Positions 11,213-20,743 of a stretch of DNA of 64,000 bases are shown here, in pieces. The stretch is from Paraburkholderia nodosa. GTDB taxonomy: Bacteria; Pseudomonadota; Gammaproteobacteria; Burkholderiales; Burkholderiaceae. A program made the position numbers and the translations under genes. Below the pieces are notes generated by a model. It made no database searches. It saw only the letters and a list, made by a program, of their open reading frames with translations, and had not been told where the DNA came from. The stretch's first letter is position 1, and each line of letters starts with the position of its first letter. The DNA lies in assembly GCF_001718195.1 (NCBI RefSeq), contig NZ_MCNV01000006.1, positions 265,022 to 329,021 on the forward strand. Direction: 5' to 3'.

Positions 11213-12208
11213 ATGAGCCACACCCTTCGCGTCATCTTCGCCGGCACGCCGGAATTCGCTGCCGCGGCGCTCGCGGCGATTCACGAAGCGGGCTTTGCCG
11301 TGCCGCTCGTCCTGACTCAGCCGGACCGCCCGGCAGGCCGCGGCATGAAACTCCAGGCAAGCCCGGTCAAGCGCTATGCGCAGGAGCACGGCATGGCCGT
11401 CGCCCAGCCGCCGTCGCTGCGCCGGACCGGCAAGTATCCGCAGGAAGCCGCCGCGGCGCTGGACCTGCTGCGCGCCACGCCGCACGACGTGATGGTGGTC
11501 GCAGCCTACGGGCTGTTGCTGCCGCAGGAAGTGCTGGATATCCCGCCGCGCGGCTGCATCAACATTCATGGGTCCATCCTGCCGCGCTGGCGCGGCGCGG
11601 CACCGATTCATCGCGCGATCGAAGCCGGCGACACCGAAACCGGCATCACGCTCATGCAGATGGACGCGGGGCTCGACACCGGCCCGATGATCTCCGAGGT
11701 GCGCACGCCGATCGCGCCGGGCGACACCACGGCGACGCTGCACGACCGCCTCGCGCAACTCGGCGCGCAGCTGATCGTCGACGGGCTCGTCGCGCTCGAG
11801 CGCGACGGTGCGCTGCCCGCCACGCCGCAGCCGGCCGAAGGCGCGACTTACGCCGAGAAGATCGGCAAGCAGGAAGCCGCGCTCGACTGGCGTCGGCCGG
11901 CGGTGGCGCTCGCGCGTCAGATTCGCGCATTCGACCCATTCCCGGGCGGCGCGGCCACGCTGGACGGCGCGCAGCTCAAGCTGTGGGCCGCCGAGCCGGT
12001 CGAGCGTCCGGCGGACGCGGCCGGCGAACCGGGCGAGATTCTCGAAGTCAGCCCGGCGGGCGTGGTGGTGGCCTGCGGCGAGGGTGCGCTGCGCCTCACG
12101 CAGCTGCAAAAGCCGGGCGGCAAGCGGCTGCCCGCGCGCGAATTCCTGGCCGGTATGCCGCTGGCGGCGGGGCAGCGGTTCCAGCTGCCGGAGACCCCGG
12201 CGGCTTGA
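11213..12208 (+). CDS. fmt: Methionyl-tRNA formyltransferase
   Basis: 331 residues. It transfers a formyl group from 10-formyltetrahydrofolate to Met-tRNA(fMet). The N-terminal catalytic domain starts at [11 protein letters not shown] and contains the folate/active-site block [14 protein letters not shown] and the conserved Asp in DAGLDTGPM. The C-terminal OB-fold tRNA-binding domain follows from about residue 210. It is the second gene of the def-fmt unit. Confidence 0.97.
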   Translation: MSHTLRVIFAGTPEFAAAALAAIHEAGFAVPLVLTQPDRPAGRGMKLQASPVKRYAQEHGMAVAQPPSLRRTGKYPQEAAAALDLLRATPHDVMVVAAYGLLLPQEVLDIPPRGCINIHGSILPRWRGAAPIHRAIEAGDTETGITLMQMDAGLDTGPMISEVRTPIAPGDTTATLHDRLAQLGAQLIVDGLVALERDGALPATPQPAEGATYAEKIGKQEAALDWRRPAVALARQIRAFDPFPGGAATLDGAQLKLWAAEPVERPADAAGEPGEILEVSPAGVVVACGEGALRLTQLQKPGGKRLPAREFLAGMPLAAGQRFQLPETPAA

Positions 12209-12320
12209 ACCCGGGCTCGCGCCAGCGCGTGAAAACGCTCCGCCAGGCCAAGTGCTGCGCGGTTCCCGGCGCGCTAGAATCAATGGCGTTTGAAGCGCGT
12301 TTTTCGATTTTGAGGTTGGC

Positions 12321-12971
12321 ATGCTCGGCATTACCCATTTCGGTTTCTTTCTCGTCGCCGTATTTCTCCTGAACGTGACGCCGGGGCCCGACACGGCCTA
12401 TATCGTCGGCCGCAGCGTCGCGCAGGGCCGCGGCGCGGGCCTCGTTTCCGCACTGGGTATCTCGGCGGGCTGCTGCGTGCACACGCTCGCCTGCGCGTTC
12501 GGTCTGACCGCGCTGCTCGCGGCGTCGGCCACGGCGTTCACGGTCATCAAGATCGTGGGCGCGATCTATCTCGTGTATCTCGGCGTGCGCCTCGTTCTCA
12601 CGAAGCACGAAGTCAGGCCCGCCGAAGGCGCCCCGCAGGCCACGGCCCCTGCCGCCGCCCCGCGCCCGCTGCGTCAGCTGTTCGTTTCGGGTTTCTGCAC
12701 CAACGTGCTCAATCCGAAGGTGGTGCTGTTCTTCGTTTCGTTTTTCCCGCAGTTCGTGACCACGGGGACGGAGCACAAGGCCCTCGCTTTCCTCACACTC
12801 GGCGCCGTGTTCATGCTGATGAGCACGGTCTGGAACAGCTTCGTCGCGTGGGTGGCGGGCAGCGTCACGCAGCGCTTCTCGGGCAAGCCGGGCGTCAAGA
12901 AGTGGCTCGATCGCACGGTCGGCTCGGCGTTTGTCGGGCTGGGCCTGAAGCTCGCGACCGCCACGCGATGA
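12321..12971 (+). CDS. LysE-family amino-acid exporter
   Basis: A 216-residue membrane protein of the LysE/RhtB superfamily, which exports amino acids or derivatives across the inner membrane. The N-terminal signature (FLLNVTPGPDTAYIVGRS) is complete, and about six hydrophobic segments are visible with a polar Ala/Pro loop around residues 100-115. The second-half motif NPKVVLFF is typical. The substrate is not predictable. A possible -10 box TAGAAT lies at 12275-12280, suggesting its own promoter after fmt. Confidence 0.88.
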   Translation: MLGITHFGFFLVAVFLLNVTPGPDTAYIVGRSVAQGRGAGLVSALGISAGCCVHTLACAFGLTALLAASATAFTVIKIVGAIYLVYLGVRLVLTKHEVRPAEGAPQATAPAAAPRPLRQLFVSGFCTNVLNPKVVLFFVSFFPQFVTTGTEHKALAFLTLGAVFMLMSTVWNSFVAWVAGSVTQRFSGKPGVKKWLDRTVGSAFVGLGLKLATATR

Positions 12972-13011
12972 GATTGAATTTTTCGCATCTGCCCATATCT
13001 AACAAATCGCT

Positions 13012-13017
13012 TACAAT
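13012..13017 (+). promoter_or_regulatory. Candidate -10 element for htpX
   Basis: TACAAT lies 85 bp before the htpX start. No good -35 is visible at the right distance and no sigma-32 consensus was found, so the assignment is weak. Confidence 0.35.
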
Positions 13018-13101
13018 GCGCTCGCTCAAAGCTAGCTGACCGGCTGGCGGCGGGCGTTCAACGATCGATTTGATCCCCTGGTGGGTGAAGGAGCACAGCA
13101 C

Positions 13102-13956
13102 ATGTTCAACTGGGTCAAAACCGCGATGTTGATGGCCGCGATTACGGCCCTTTTCATCGTGATTGGCGGGCTGATCGGCGGGCATCGCGGGATGGTGCTG
13201 GCGCTGTTCTTCGCGCTCGCCATGAACTTCTTCTCGTACTGGTATTCGGACAAGATGGTCCTGCGCATGTACAACGCGCAGGAGGTCGACGAGACCACGG
13301 CGCCGCAGTTCTATCGCATGGTCCGCGATTTGTCCACGCGGGCGGGCCTGCCGATGCCGCGCGTCTACCTCATCAACGAGGACGCGCCCAACGCCTTCGC
13401 TACCGGCCGCAATCCCGAGCACGCAGCGGTCGCGGCGACCACGGGCATCCTGCGCGTGCTGTCCGAACGTGAAATGCGCGGCGTCATGGCGCACGAACTG
13501 GCGCACGTGAAGCACCGCGACATTCTGATCTCGACCATCTCGGCCACCATGGCCGGCGCGATCTCGGCGCTCGCCAACTTCGCGATGATCTTCGGCGGCC
13601 GCGACGAGAACGGCCGTCCCGCGAACCCCATCGCGAGCATCGCCGTGGCGCTGCTCGCACCGATCGCGGGCGCGCTGATCCAGATGGCGATTTCGCGTGC
13701 GCGTGAATTCGAGGCGGACCGCGGCGGCGCCGAGATTTCCGGCGATCCGCAGGCGCTCGCTTCGGCGCTCGACAAGATCCACCGCTACGCGCAGGGCATT
13801 CCGTTCCCGGCGGCCGAAGAGCATCCGGCCACGGCGCAGATGATGATCATGAATCCGCTGTCGGGCGGCGGCTTGCAGAACCTCTTCAGCACGCACCCGT
13901 CCACGGAAGAGCGCATCCGCCGCTTGATGGAAATGGCTGCAGGTGGCCAACGCTAA
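13102..13956 (+). CDS. htpX: Membrane zinc metalloprotease HtpX
   Basis: A 284-residue M48B peptidase of the inner membrane that degrades damaged membrane proteins, working with FtsH in E. coli. Two N-terminal membrane segments (about residues 8-45) precede the zinc motif HELAH at 131-135; a third Glu ligand follows the central membrane segments in [13 protein letters not shown]. Start ATG 13102 (MFNWVKT) is chosen because AAGGAG lies 8 bases upstream and it matches the family; an in-frame GTG at 13081 is less likely. Confidence 0.95.
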   Translation: MFNWVKTAMLMAAITALFIVIGGLIGGHRGMVLALFFALAMNFFSYWYSDKMVLRMYNAQEVDETTAPQFYRMVRDLSTRAGLPMPRVYLINEDAPNAFATGRNPEHAAVAATTGILRVLSEREMRGVMAHELAHVKHRDILISTISATMAGAISALANFAMIFGGRDENGRPANPIASIAVALLAPIAGALIQMAISRAREFEADRGGAEISGDPQALASALDKIHRYAQGIPFPAAEEHPATAQMMIMNPLSGGGLQNLFSTHPSTEERIRRLMEMAAGGQR

Positions 13957-13980
13957 CGCGACGACCGGTAGCCGGTGACG

Positions 13981-14010
13981 AAAAAAACGCCTCCTCGGAG
14001 GCGTTTTTTA
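13981..14010. terminator. Bidirectional terminator htpX / GT87-like gene
   Basis: The hairpin CGCCTCC-TC-GGAGGCG at 13988-14003 is flanked by seven As on the left and six Ts on the right. It serves htpX on the plus strand and the convergent membrane-protein gene on the minus strand. Confidence 0.9.
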
Positions 14011-14011
14011 T

Positions 14012-15226
14012 TCAGCCCGTCGCCGCGGCGTCGCCGTCCATATGTCGGGCGCCCGCTCGCACCGAAACCCGCAACGCCCGTTGACGCAGCGACACCACGA
14101 AGAATACGAAATAAACGCCGATGAACCAGGACACGTCGAGCGCGTAGTAGACGTGCCCGAACTTGACGACGATCCACGCGGCGATGAACGCCAACGGTAC
14201 GGCGTAGAAAAACACGCGATCCATCCGGTTGTCTTCTTTGCTGCTCTGGAAGAGCGAAACGTAGCAGCACGCAAAAAACGGCGCGATGTCGTATTCCTTC
14301 ATTCTCGGATTCAGCGCGAGACAGAACGCGAGCACATAGAACAGCCTGCCAGGCACGCTTGCGTTTTCGGCAACCATGAGCCGCCGCCCGCGCAATGGAT
14401 TGACCGCGTACATGAATAGCGCCACGACCACCAGCTCGTAGAGCAGCACGTCTTCCAGGGTCGACAGCGCACGCACGTGTTGTTCGAGTATCCCGAACAG
14501 CACGAGTCCGGAATCGTTCTGGGCGAGCATCTGCCAGCGCAGCAGGGTTTCGAAGTCGGTCCACAGGCGCGGTTCCAGCGCGAGCTGCGCGATGGTTGCC
14601 AGCGCAACGCACAAGGGCACGGCGATGAAATAGCGCATGCCTTTGGGGATAAAAAAGAACACGACGGCGTAGGTCAGGAAATAGATCTTGATGGAGGCAA
14701 ACAGGGCGATGAAAAAAGCCAGCGCGCAATACTTTGCCGTCGCGCCACGGCTGTCGTGCATAGCCGAAGCCGCATAAAAAAGCGCAATGATCAGCAGGTG
14801 GCCGAAGATCGCAAAATTGCCCGTGAGGATGCCTCCCACGCCCGCGCCGCCGGTCAGAAACCCAAGCGCGCCCGCGACGATGAAATCCGCATGCCTGATG
14901 CTGTAGGCCAGATAGATCAGCGACGCGACAACGAATGCCAGATAGAGCCAGTGAAACGGCACGCGCGAGAACAGATTCAGGAAGATGGGCGGATAGATGA
15001 AGGGGAATCCGTGCGGAATATACGGATTCGCGCCGCGCTTGAATTGATCGAGCGCGTACGCGTACACCTTGTAGTCCCAGAAAGGCGAGAACAGCTTTCC
15101 CCGTCCCTGCTGGTACACAGAAAACAGAGCAACGAAGGCGAGGAACGCGAAGTCTTGTTTCTTCCCGAGTCGTTTCATGATGGCCGCTACGTCGCAGGGG
15201 GGAGGGGCGTTTTCTGTCGCCATCAT
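14012..15226 (-). CDS. Polytopic membrane protein, GT87/DUF2029-like
   Basis: About 404 residues with roughly ten hydrophobic segments. The first periplasmic loop contains the cluster FWDYKVYAYALDQFKRG followed by NPY, like the Asp-containing loop of GT87/GT-C polyprenol-linked glycosyltransferases. A GT87-like sugar transferase is the best guess, but I do not recognise a specific member. The start is uncertain: ATG 15226 and ATG 15178 are both possible and no strong ribosome binding site is seen, while the frame remains open to 15400. Codons are visibly more AT-rich than those of its neighbours, and the gene interrupts the usual htpX-rsmB order, suggesting acquisition. Confidence 0.65.
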   Translation of the reverse strand: MMATENAPPPCDVAAIMKRLGKKQDFAFLAFVALFSVYQQGRGKLFSPFWDYKVYAYALDQFKRGANPYIPHGFPFIYPPIFLNLFSRVPFHWLYLAFVVASLIYLAYSIRHADFIVAGALGFLTGGAGVGGILTGNFAIFGHLLIIALFYAASAMHDSRGATAKYCALAFFIALFASIKIYFLTYAVVFFFIPKGMRYFIAVPLCVALATIAQLALEPRLWTDFETLLRWQMLAQNDSGLVLFGILEQHVRALSTLEDVLLYELVVVALFMYAVNPLRGRRLMVAENASVPGRLFYVLAFCLALNPRMKEYDIAPFFACCYVSLFQSSKEDNRMDRVFFYAVPLAFIAAWIVVKFGHVYYALDVSWFIGVYFVFFVVSLRQRALRVSVRAGARHMDGDAAATG

Positions 15227-15411
15227 GAGGCGAGCGGTTAGTCGGTATCCGCCAATATGTATCCCTGCGCTTGCCTCGCTATCCGCGCGCTGGCGCGGTG
15301 CCGTCAACGGGAATCGCGCCGGCTCGCAGTGTTGCGCGCTCGCCACGCTACAATGGCTCGCTCGTGCATTACTGACGCCGCGACTCACAGCGGCCCGCAT
15401 CCGGTTTCTTC

Positions 15412-16950
15412 ATGACATCCAGCCCATCCCGGCGACCCGGCAAGCCGTCTCAAGGCAAAAAGAGTTCCGCATCCCCCGCGCGCCCGCAGGGCGCGGCGCC
15501 GGCGCGCAGCCACGCCGTGCACCTGGCCCCCGATTCGCTGGGCTTTGCGCTCGACCAGGCCGCTCATGCGGTCGGCGCGGTGCGCGCCGGTTCGGCCTTG
15601 CCTGGCGCGCTCGCGAGCGCCTTCGCCGCCTTGCGCGCCGACGTCGCGCCGCAGGCTCGCGGCGCTGTGCAGGACATCGCCTATCGCACCATGCGGCGGC
15701 TCGGCACGGTCGACTGGCTGATCCGGCAGCGCGTGAGCAAGGCGCCGCCGCAGCTCGTCGCGAACCTGCTCGCCTGCGCGCTGGCGTTGCTCGCCGAAGA
15801 CGAGGCGAGCGCCGCCTACACGCCGTTTACGGTCGTCGATCAGGTCGTGCGCGCCGTGGGCGCGCGCCGCGAAATCGCCTTCGCGAAGGGGCTCGTCAAT
15901 GCGGTACTGCGCGGATTTTTGCGCGAGCGCGACACCGCGCTTGCCGCTGCCCAGGCCGATGAAACCGCCCACTGGAACTATCCGCGCTGGTGGATCGACG
16001 CGGTCCGCGCCGCGTGGCCCACGCAGTGGCAGGCGATTCTCGCCGCGGGCAACACGCAAGGCCCGCTCACGCTGCGCGTGAATGCGCGCCGCACGAGCGC
16101 CGCCGATTACGTCCAGCGGCTCGCCGCCGAAAACATCGCCGCCACGCAGATCGGCGAACACGCCGTGCGTCTGGCCGCCGCGTTGCCGGTGGATCGCATC
16201 CCCGGGTTCCTCGCGGGCGACGTGTCCGTGCAGGACGCCGGCGCGCAAGTGGCCGCACAAATCCTCGGCGTGCGTGACGGCATGCGTGTGCTCGACGCGT
16301 GTGCGGCGCCCGGCGGCAAGAGCGGCCATCTGCTCGAGCTTGCCGACATCGATCTGGTTGCGCTCGAAAGCGACGCCACGCGCGCTGCGCGCATCGGCGA
16401 AAACTTCGCGCGCCTCGGTTTCGCGCAAGACGATCCCGCGCACCCCATGCGGCGCGCATCGATCGTGGTCGGCGACGCGGGCAATCCTGCCGCGTGGCAT
16501 GACGGCGAAGGCTTCGATCGCATCCTCGCCGACGTGCCATGCTCGGCCTCGGGCATCGTGCGCCGTCATCCGGACATTCGCTGGCTGCGCCGCGAGAGCG
16601 ACATCCCGGCGCTTGCCGCCGAGCAGCGCCGCATCGTCGATGCGCTGTGGCCGCTCGTGAAGCCGGGCGGCGAACTGCTGTACGTGACCTGTTCGATCTT
16701 CCCCGAGGAAGGCGAGGCGCAGGCGCGCTGGTTTGAAAGCACCCATGCGGATGCGGTACGATTGGACGCCCCGGGGCAACTGCTGCCCGAGGCATTCGGC
16801 GCGCCGGCCCGGGGGCCAGAAGACGGCGCAGCCGGCGAAGCGCGGCACGATGCTGCTGCAAAGGCCGAAGTGACGACGACTGTCTTTCCCGTTCCCGATC
16901 GCACCGCAGATCACGACGGATTCTTCTACGCGCGCTTTCAGAAACGGTGA
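15412..16950 (+). CDS. rsmB: 16S rRNA (cytosine-967-C5)-methyltransferase
   Basis: A 512-residue RsmB (Fmu/Sun) protein. An N-terminal NusB-like RNA-binding domain is followed by a Rossmann methyltransferase domain with the SAM motif CAAPGGKSGHLLEL. Both catalytic cysteines of m5C RNA methyltransferases are present: Cys377 in DVPCSASG (motif IV) and Cys427 in YVTCSIFPEEGE (motif VI). A basic, low-complexity leader of about 35 residues precedes the NusB domain. Its stop overlaps the GTG of the next gene (GTGA), so the two are translationally coupled. Confidence 0.95.
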   Translation: MTSSPSRRPGKPSQGKKSSASPARPQGAAPARSHAVHLAPDSLGFALDQAAHAVGAVRAGSALPGALASAFAALRADVAPQARGAVQDIAYRTMRRLGTVDWLIRQRVSKAPPQLVANLLACALALLAEDEASAAYTPFTVVDQVVRAVGARREIAFAKGLVNAVLRGFLRERDTALAAAQADETAHWNYPRWWIDAVRAAWPTQWQAILAAGNTQGPLTLRVNARRTSAADYVQRLAAENIAATQIGEHAVRLAAALPVDRIPGFLAGDVSVQDAGAQVAAQILGVRDGMRVLDACAAPGGKSGHLLELADIDLVALESDATRAARIGENFARLGFAQDDPAHPMRRASIVVGDAGNPAAWHDGEGFDRILADVPCSASGIVRRHPDIRWLRRESDIPALAAEQRRIVDALWPLVKPGGELLYVTCSIFPEEGEAQARWFESTHADAVRLDAPGQLLPEAFGAPARGPEDGAAGEARHDAAAKAEVTTTVFPVPDRTADHDGFFYARFQKR

Positions 16951-17540
16951 CCATCAAACGCTTCTTCCCGCTGCGGTTCGCGGCCCTGATCTGGCTGGTG
17001 CTTGCCGTCGTCGGCTTCGTGGCCGCCGCGCCGGCGCGCGCCGACTCGATCTCGGTGCAGCGCGCGTCGCTCCAGGCCGACAGCAACGGCTGGAGCCTCG
17101 ACGCCCGTTTCGACTTCGACCTCAACAGCAGCCTGGAAGACGCGGTCAACAAGGGCATTCCGCTCTACTTCACCACCGACTTCGAGCTCACGCGCGCGCG
17201 CTGGTACTGGTTCGACGAACAGCCGGTGAGCGTTTCGCAAAGCATTCGCCTGTCGTTCCAGCCGCTCACGCGCGAGTACCGCGTCTCGAGCGGCGGTCTG
17301 CAGCTCGGCTTCTCGACGCTCGCAGAAGCGCTCGCGGTCATCAAGCACGTCACCTCGTGGCACGTGATCGATCGCAACGACGTGCACGCCGGCGAAACGT
17401 ACACGGCCTCGGTGCGCATGCAGCTCGACGTCGCGCTGATGCCCAAGCCGTTCCAGATCGACGCCGTGAACAACCGCGACTGGAACCTCGCTTCCGACTG
17501 GAAGCGCTTCAACTTCACGGTGACCGAACGTGCTAAATAA
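16947..17540 (+). CDS. DUF4390 domain-containing secreted protein
   Basis: 197 residues. The N-terminus is a signal peptide with a hydrophobic core (AALIWLVLAVVGFVAAAPAR) ending near residue 32, so the product is periplasmic or membrane-anchored. The remainder is the DUF4390 domain, a beta-rich module of unknown function typically encoded between rsmB and an NtrY-like kinase in beta-proteobacteria. GTG 16947 overlaps the rsmB stop, and its own end overlaps the kinase start by 11 bp. The context suggests a sensor accessory role, which is inference. Confidence 0.85.
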   Translation: MTIKRFFPLRFAALIWLVLAVVGFVAAAPARADSISVQRASLQADSNGWSLDARFDFDLNSSLEDAVNKGIPLYFTTDFELTRARWYWFDEQPVSVSQSIRLSFQPLTREYRVSSGGLQLGFSTLAEALAVIKHVTSWHVIDRNDVHAGETYTASVRMQLDVALMPKPFQIDAVNNRDWNLASDWKRFNFTVTERAK

Positions 17541-19950
17541 AGTACGCCGCGCCACCAGCTTCAGCAGCGTCGTCGTCAAGCTGCTCGTCTCCACCGTCGC
17601 GTTCACCGCGACGCTGCTGCTCGTCCTGCTCGCCGCGGCGAGCGCGAACACCGAGTTCTTCGACCGCTACTACGGCTGGCTCTACGCAGCCAATATCGTC
17701 GTCGCGCTGATCTTCCTGTCGGTGGTCACGGCGCTCATGATCGTGATCGTCGTGCGCTTGAGGCGCGGCAAGTTCGGCACGCGGCTGCTCGCGAAGCTCG
17801 CGTTCTTCTTCGCGCTCGTGGGCGTGGTGCCGGGCGGCATCATCTATATCGTTTCCTATCAGTTCGTCTCGCGCTCGATCGAGTCGTGGTTCGACGTGAA
17901 CGTGGAAACCGCGCTCACCGCCGGCCTGAATCTCGGCCGCGGCATGCTCGACGCCTCGCTCTCCGACCTGCAAACCAAGGGCCGTCTGATGGCCGAGCAG
18001 ATCGCGAACGGCGATTCGGCAGGCACGACGCTCACGCTGCTGCGCGCGCGCGATCAGTTCGGCGTGCAGGACGCGATGATCGTCGAGCCGGTGCGCAGCA
18101 TGTCGGGCGCGGCGCCCGACATGCACGTGGTGGCGCAGGCGTCGAGCAACTTCTCGTCGCTCATGCCCGCCGACATGCCCACGGCGCTCATGATCGATCA
18201 GGCGCGCGGGCGCGGCTATGCGGCGATCGAAGGCGAAGTGGATGGCGACCCGCATCAGCTTGGCTCGAAGGGCGCGCTTCGATTGCGGGTGGTCACCCGC
18301 ATTCCCGATGCGAACACAACGGATCTGCAGCCGGTCGAGCGTTTCCTGCAGCTCGAGCAGCCGGTGCCGGCCGCGCTCGCGCGCAACGCCGACGCCGTGC
18401 AGCGCGCGTATCGCGAGTACCAGGAGAAGGCGCTCGGCCGCACGGGCTTGCGCAAGATGTATATCGGCACGCTCACACTCGCGCTCTTTCTCGCCACTTT
18501 CGTCGCGATGATGCTCGCGCTCGCCCTCGGCAACCAGCTCGCGAGGCCGCTCTTCCTGCTCGCGCAGGGCACGAAGGAAGTGACCGAGGGCGACTACACG
18601 CCCAAGCGCGAAATCAAGTCGCGCGACGAGCTGGGCTTCCTCACGCAGTCGTTCAACGCGATGACGCGCCAGCTTTCCGAAGCGCGCCAGGCCGTGGAGA
18701 AGAACCGCGTCGCGCTCGAGCATTCGAAGGCGTACCTCGAGAGCATTCTCGCGAACCTCACGGCGGGCGTGTTCGTGTTCGACCGGCAGTTCCGCCTCAC
18801 GACGGCGAACCCCGGCGCGGAGCGCATTTTCCGTCAGCCGTTCCAGACGCAGCTCGGCGTCGCGCTCGATCACATCGGCGCGCTCACGGAGTTCGGCGCG
18901 ATGGTGCGCAAGGCCTTCGCCGACCAGGAAGCTTCGCGCGGCGATGGCGATCAAGAGCGCGGCCATTGGCAGCAGCAGTTCTCCGTGCCGATTCCGGGCG
19001 AGACCGATCCGCTCACGCTGCTCGTGCGCGGCGCGCGCCTCGTATCCGACACGGGCCGCGACGCGGGCGACATGCAGACCTCGGGCTACGTCGTGGTGTT
19101 CGACGACATCTCCGACGTGATCTCGGCGCAGCGCTCGGTGGCGTGGGGCGAAGTCGCGCGGCGTCTCGCGCACGAGATCAAGAATCCGCTCACGCCGATC
19201 CAGCTCTCGGCCGAACGCCTGCAGATGAAGCTCACCGACAAGCTCGCGCCCACCGACGCCGAAGTGCTCAGGCGCGGCGCGACCACCATCGTCAATCAGG
19301 TCGCGGCGATGAAGCAGATGGTCGACGACTTCCGCGATTACGCGCGCACGCCGCCGGCGGTGCTCGCGAACCTGCAGCTCAATGAACTCGTGAGCGAAGT
19401 GCTCACGCTCTACGGCGCGGAAGAAGGCAAGAGCGCGATCAAGGTCGAGCTCTCCGAGTTGCCCGTGATACGCGGCGACGCGACACAATTGCGTCAGGTG
19501 ATCCACAACCTGCTGCAAAACGCGCAGGACGCGGTGGCCGACACGCAGAATCCTCGCGTGACGCTCGAGACCCGCGCCGTAGAATACGGAGACCCCGACG
19601 CGCAAGGACGCACGCGCGTGGCGGTTCGTCTCACGGTATCGGACAACGGCCCGGGTTTCCCGGCGCGCATTCTCACGCGTGCGTTCGAACCCTATGTGAC
19701 GACCAAGGCCAAAGGAACAGGACTCGGGCTTGCGATGGTCAAGAAGATCGTCGACGAGCACGGCGCGCGCATCGACATCCGCAATCGAATGAGAGCGGGC
19801 GATGTGATCGAAGGCGCGCAGATCTCGATTCTCTTTCTCCAGTTGGCAGACGATGCCGCCACGCCCGGACCCGGCCGATCCGGGGAGGGGCAGGCGCGTG
19901 CCGAAGCGGAGCAAGGATCAAAAGCAACAGTGCAGACAAGGGCAGCGTAA
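17530..19950 (+). CDS. NtrY-like membrane sensor histidine kinase
   Basis: 806 residues. Order: two N-terminal membrane segments, another membrane segment ahead of a sensory region of about 180 residues, a membrane segment at about 315-340, a HAMP domain, a PAS domain (about 395-500), a HisKA domain with phospho-acceptor His548 in RRLAHEIKNPLTPIQLSAER, and an HATPase with NLLQNAQDAV, DNGPGFP and GTGLGLAMV. This is the NtrY architecture (in alpha-proteobacteria a sensor of nitrogen or envelope/redox cues). GTG 17530 is inside the DUF4390 gene. The response regulator begins immediately after the stop, so they form a pair. Confidence 0.92.
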   Translation: MLNKVRRATSFSSVVVKLLVSTVAFTATLLLVLLAAASANTEFFDRYYGWLYAANIVVALIFLSVVTALMIVIVVRLRRGKFGTRLLAKLAFFFALVGVVPGGIIYIVSYQFVSRSIESWFDVNVETALTAGLNLGRGMLDASLSDLQTKGRLMAEQIANGDSAGTTLTLLRARDQFGVQDAMIVEPVRSMSGAAPDMHVVAQASSNFSSLMPADMPTALMIDQARGRGYAAIEGEVDGDPHQLGSKGALRLRVVTRIPDANTTDLQPVERFLQLEQPVPAALARNADAVQRAYREYQEKALGRTGLRKMYIGTLTLALFLATFVAMMLALALGNQLARPLFLLAQGTKEVTEGDYTPKREIKSRDELGFLTQSFNAMTRQLSEARQAVEKNRVALEHSKAYLESILANLTAGVFVFDRQFRLTTANPGAERIFRQPFQTQLGVALDHIGALTEFGAMVRKAFADQEASRGDGDQERGHWQQQFSVPIPGETDPLTLLVRGARLVSDTGRDAGDMQTSGYVVVFDDISDVISAQRSVAWGEVARRLAHEIKNPLTPIQLSAERLQMKLTDKLAPTDAEVLRRGATTIVNQVAAMKQMVDDFRDYARTPPAVLANLQLNELVSEVLTLYGAEEGKSAIKVELSELPVIRGDATQLRQVIHNLLQNAQDAVADTQNPRVTLETRAVEYGDPDAQGRTRVAVRLTVSDNGPGFPARILTRAFEPYVTTKAKGTGLGLAMVKKIVDEHGARIDIRNRMRAGDVIEGAQISILFLQLADDAATPGPGRSGEGQARAEAEQGSKATVQTRAA

Positions 19951-20649
19951 ATGGCAACCATCCTGGTGGTAGACGATGAAATGGGCATCCGGGAATTGCT
20001 CTCGGAGATCCTCAGCGACGAAGGACACGTCGTGGAGCTCGCGGAAGATGCGCAGCAGGCGCGCGACTTCCGGCAGCGCCACGTGCCGGATCTCGTGCTG
20101 CTCGATATCTGGATGCCGGACACCGATGGCGTGACGCTGCTCAAGGAATGGGCCGCGCAGGGCCATCTCACCATGCCGGTCATCATGATGTCGGGGCACG
20201 CGACCATCGACACCGCCGTCGAGGCGACGAAGATCGGCGCGCTCAACTTCCTCGAAAAACCGATCGCGCTGCAAAAGCTGTTGAAGGCGGTCGAGCAGGG
20301 GCTCGCGCGCGGCACGGCCGCGCCGGTCGCGCCGGCCACAGCGGCGGCAGCGGGGAAGACGGCGGCGGGTGGACCCGCGGTCGTGGCATCGGCGGCGGCG
20401 CTGCCGGTACTGGGCGCCGACGGCGTCCATGGCATGCAGGCGGCGGCCACGCAAACGGCATCGATCTCGTTCGATATCCCGCTGCGCGATGCGCGCGACG
20501 CGTTCGAGCGCGCCTACTTCGAGTACCACCTCGCGCGCGAGAACGGCAGCATGACGCGCGTGGCCGAAAAAACGGGGCTTGAGCGTACGCACCTGTATCG
20601 CAAGCTCAAGCAGCTCGGCGTGGACCTCGGCAAGAGCAAGGGCGAATGA
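19951..20649 (+). CDS. NtrX-like response regulator lacking the AAA+ domain
   Basis: 232 residues. The receiver domain (1-120) has acidic residues Asp8/Asp9, phospho-acceptor Asp52 in LVLLDIWMP, and Lys in FLEKPIAL. An Ala/Gly-rich linker (about 125-165) leads to a C-terminal Fis-type helix-turn-helix (LRDARDAFERAYFEYHL, then GLERTHLYRKLKQLGVD) that closely resembles the end of NtrX. The sigma-54 AAA+ ATPase found in NtrX (about 240 residues, GAFTGA loop) is absent, so it should not activate sigma-54 promoters directly. ATG 19951 follows the kinase stop without a gap. Confidence 0.9.
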   Translation: MATILVVDDEMGIRELLSEILSDEGHVVELAEDAQQARDFRQRHVPDLVLLDIWMPDTDGVTLLKEWAAQGHLTMPVIMMSGHATIDTAVEATKIGALNFLEKPIALQKLLKAVEQGLARGTAAPVAPATAAAAGKTAAGGPAVVASAAALPVLGADGVHGMQAAATQTASISFDIPLRDARDAFERAYFEYHLARENGSMTRVAEKTGLERTHLYRKLKQLGVDLGKSKGE

Positions 20650-20700
20650 ACGCGTGCAGGTGAGCGGCGCGGACAGGCGCGTCAATTTTGCGAAAGCCAC

Positions 20701-20729
20701 TTGGCAAGTGCTGATTTCACCGCTATAAT
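20701..20729 (+). promoter_or_regulatory. Sigma-70 promoter of tRNA-Phe
   Basis: The -35 TTGGCA (20701-20706) is separated by 17 bp from a consensus -10 TATAAT (20724-20729). Predicted transcription starts near 20736, 8 bases before the mature tRNA. Confidence 0.85.
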
Positions 20730-20743
20730 CTTCTTTCTTCGTT

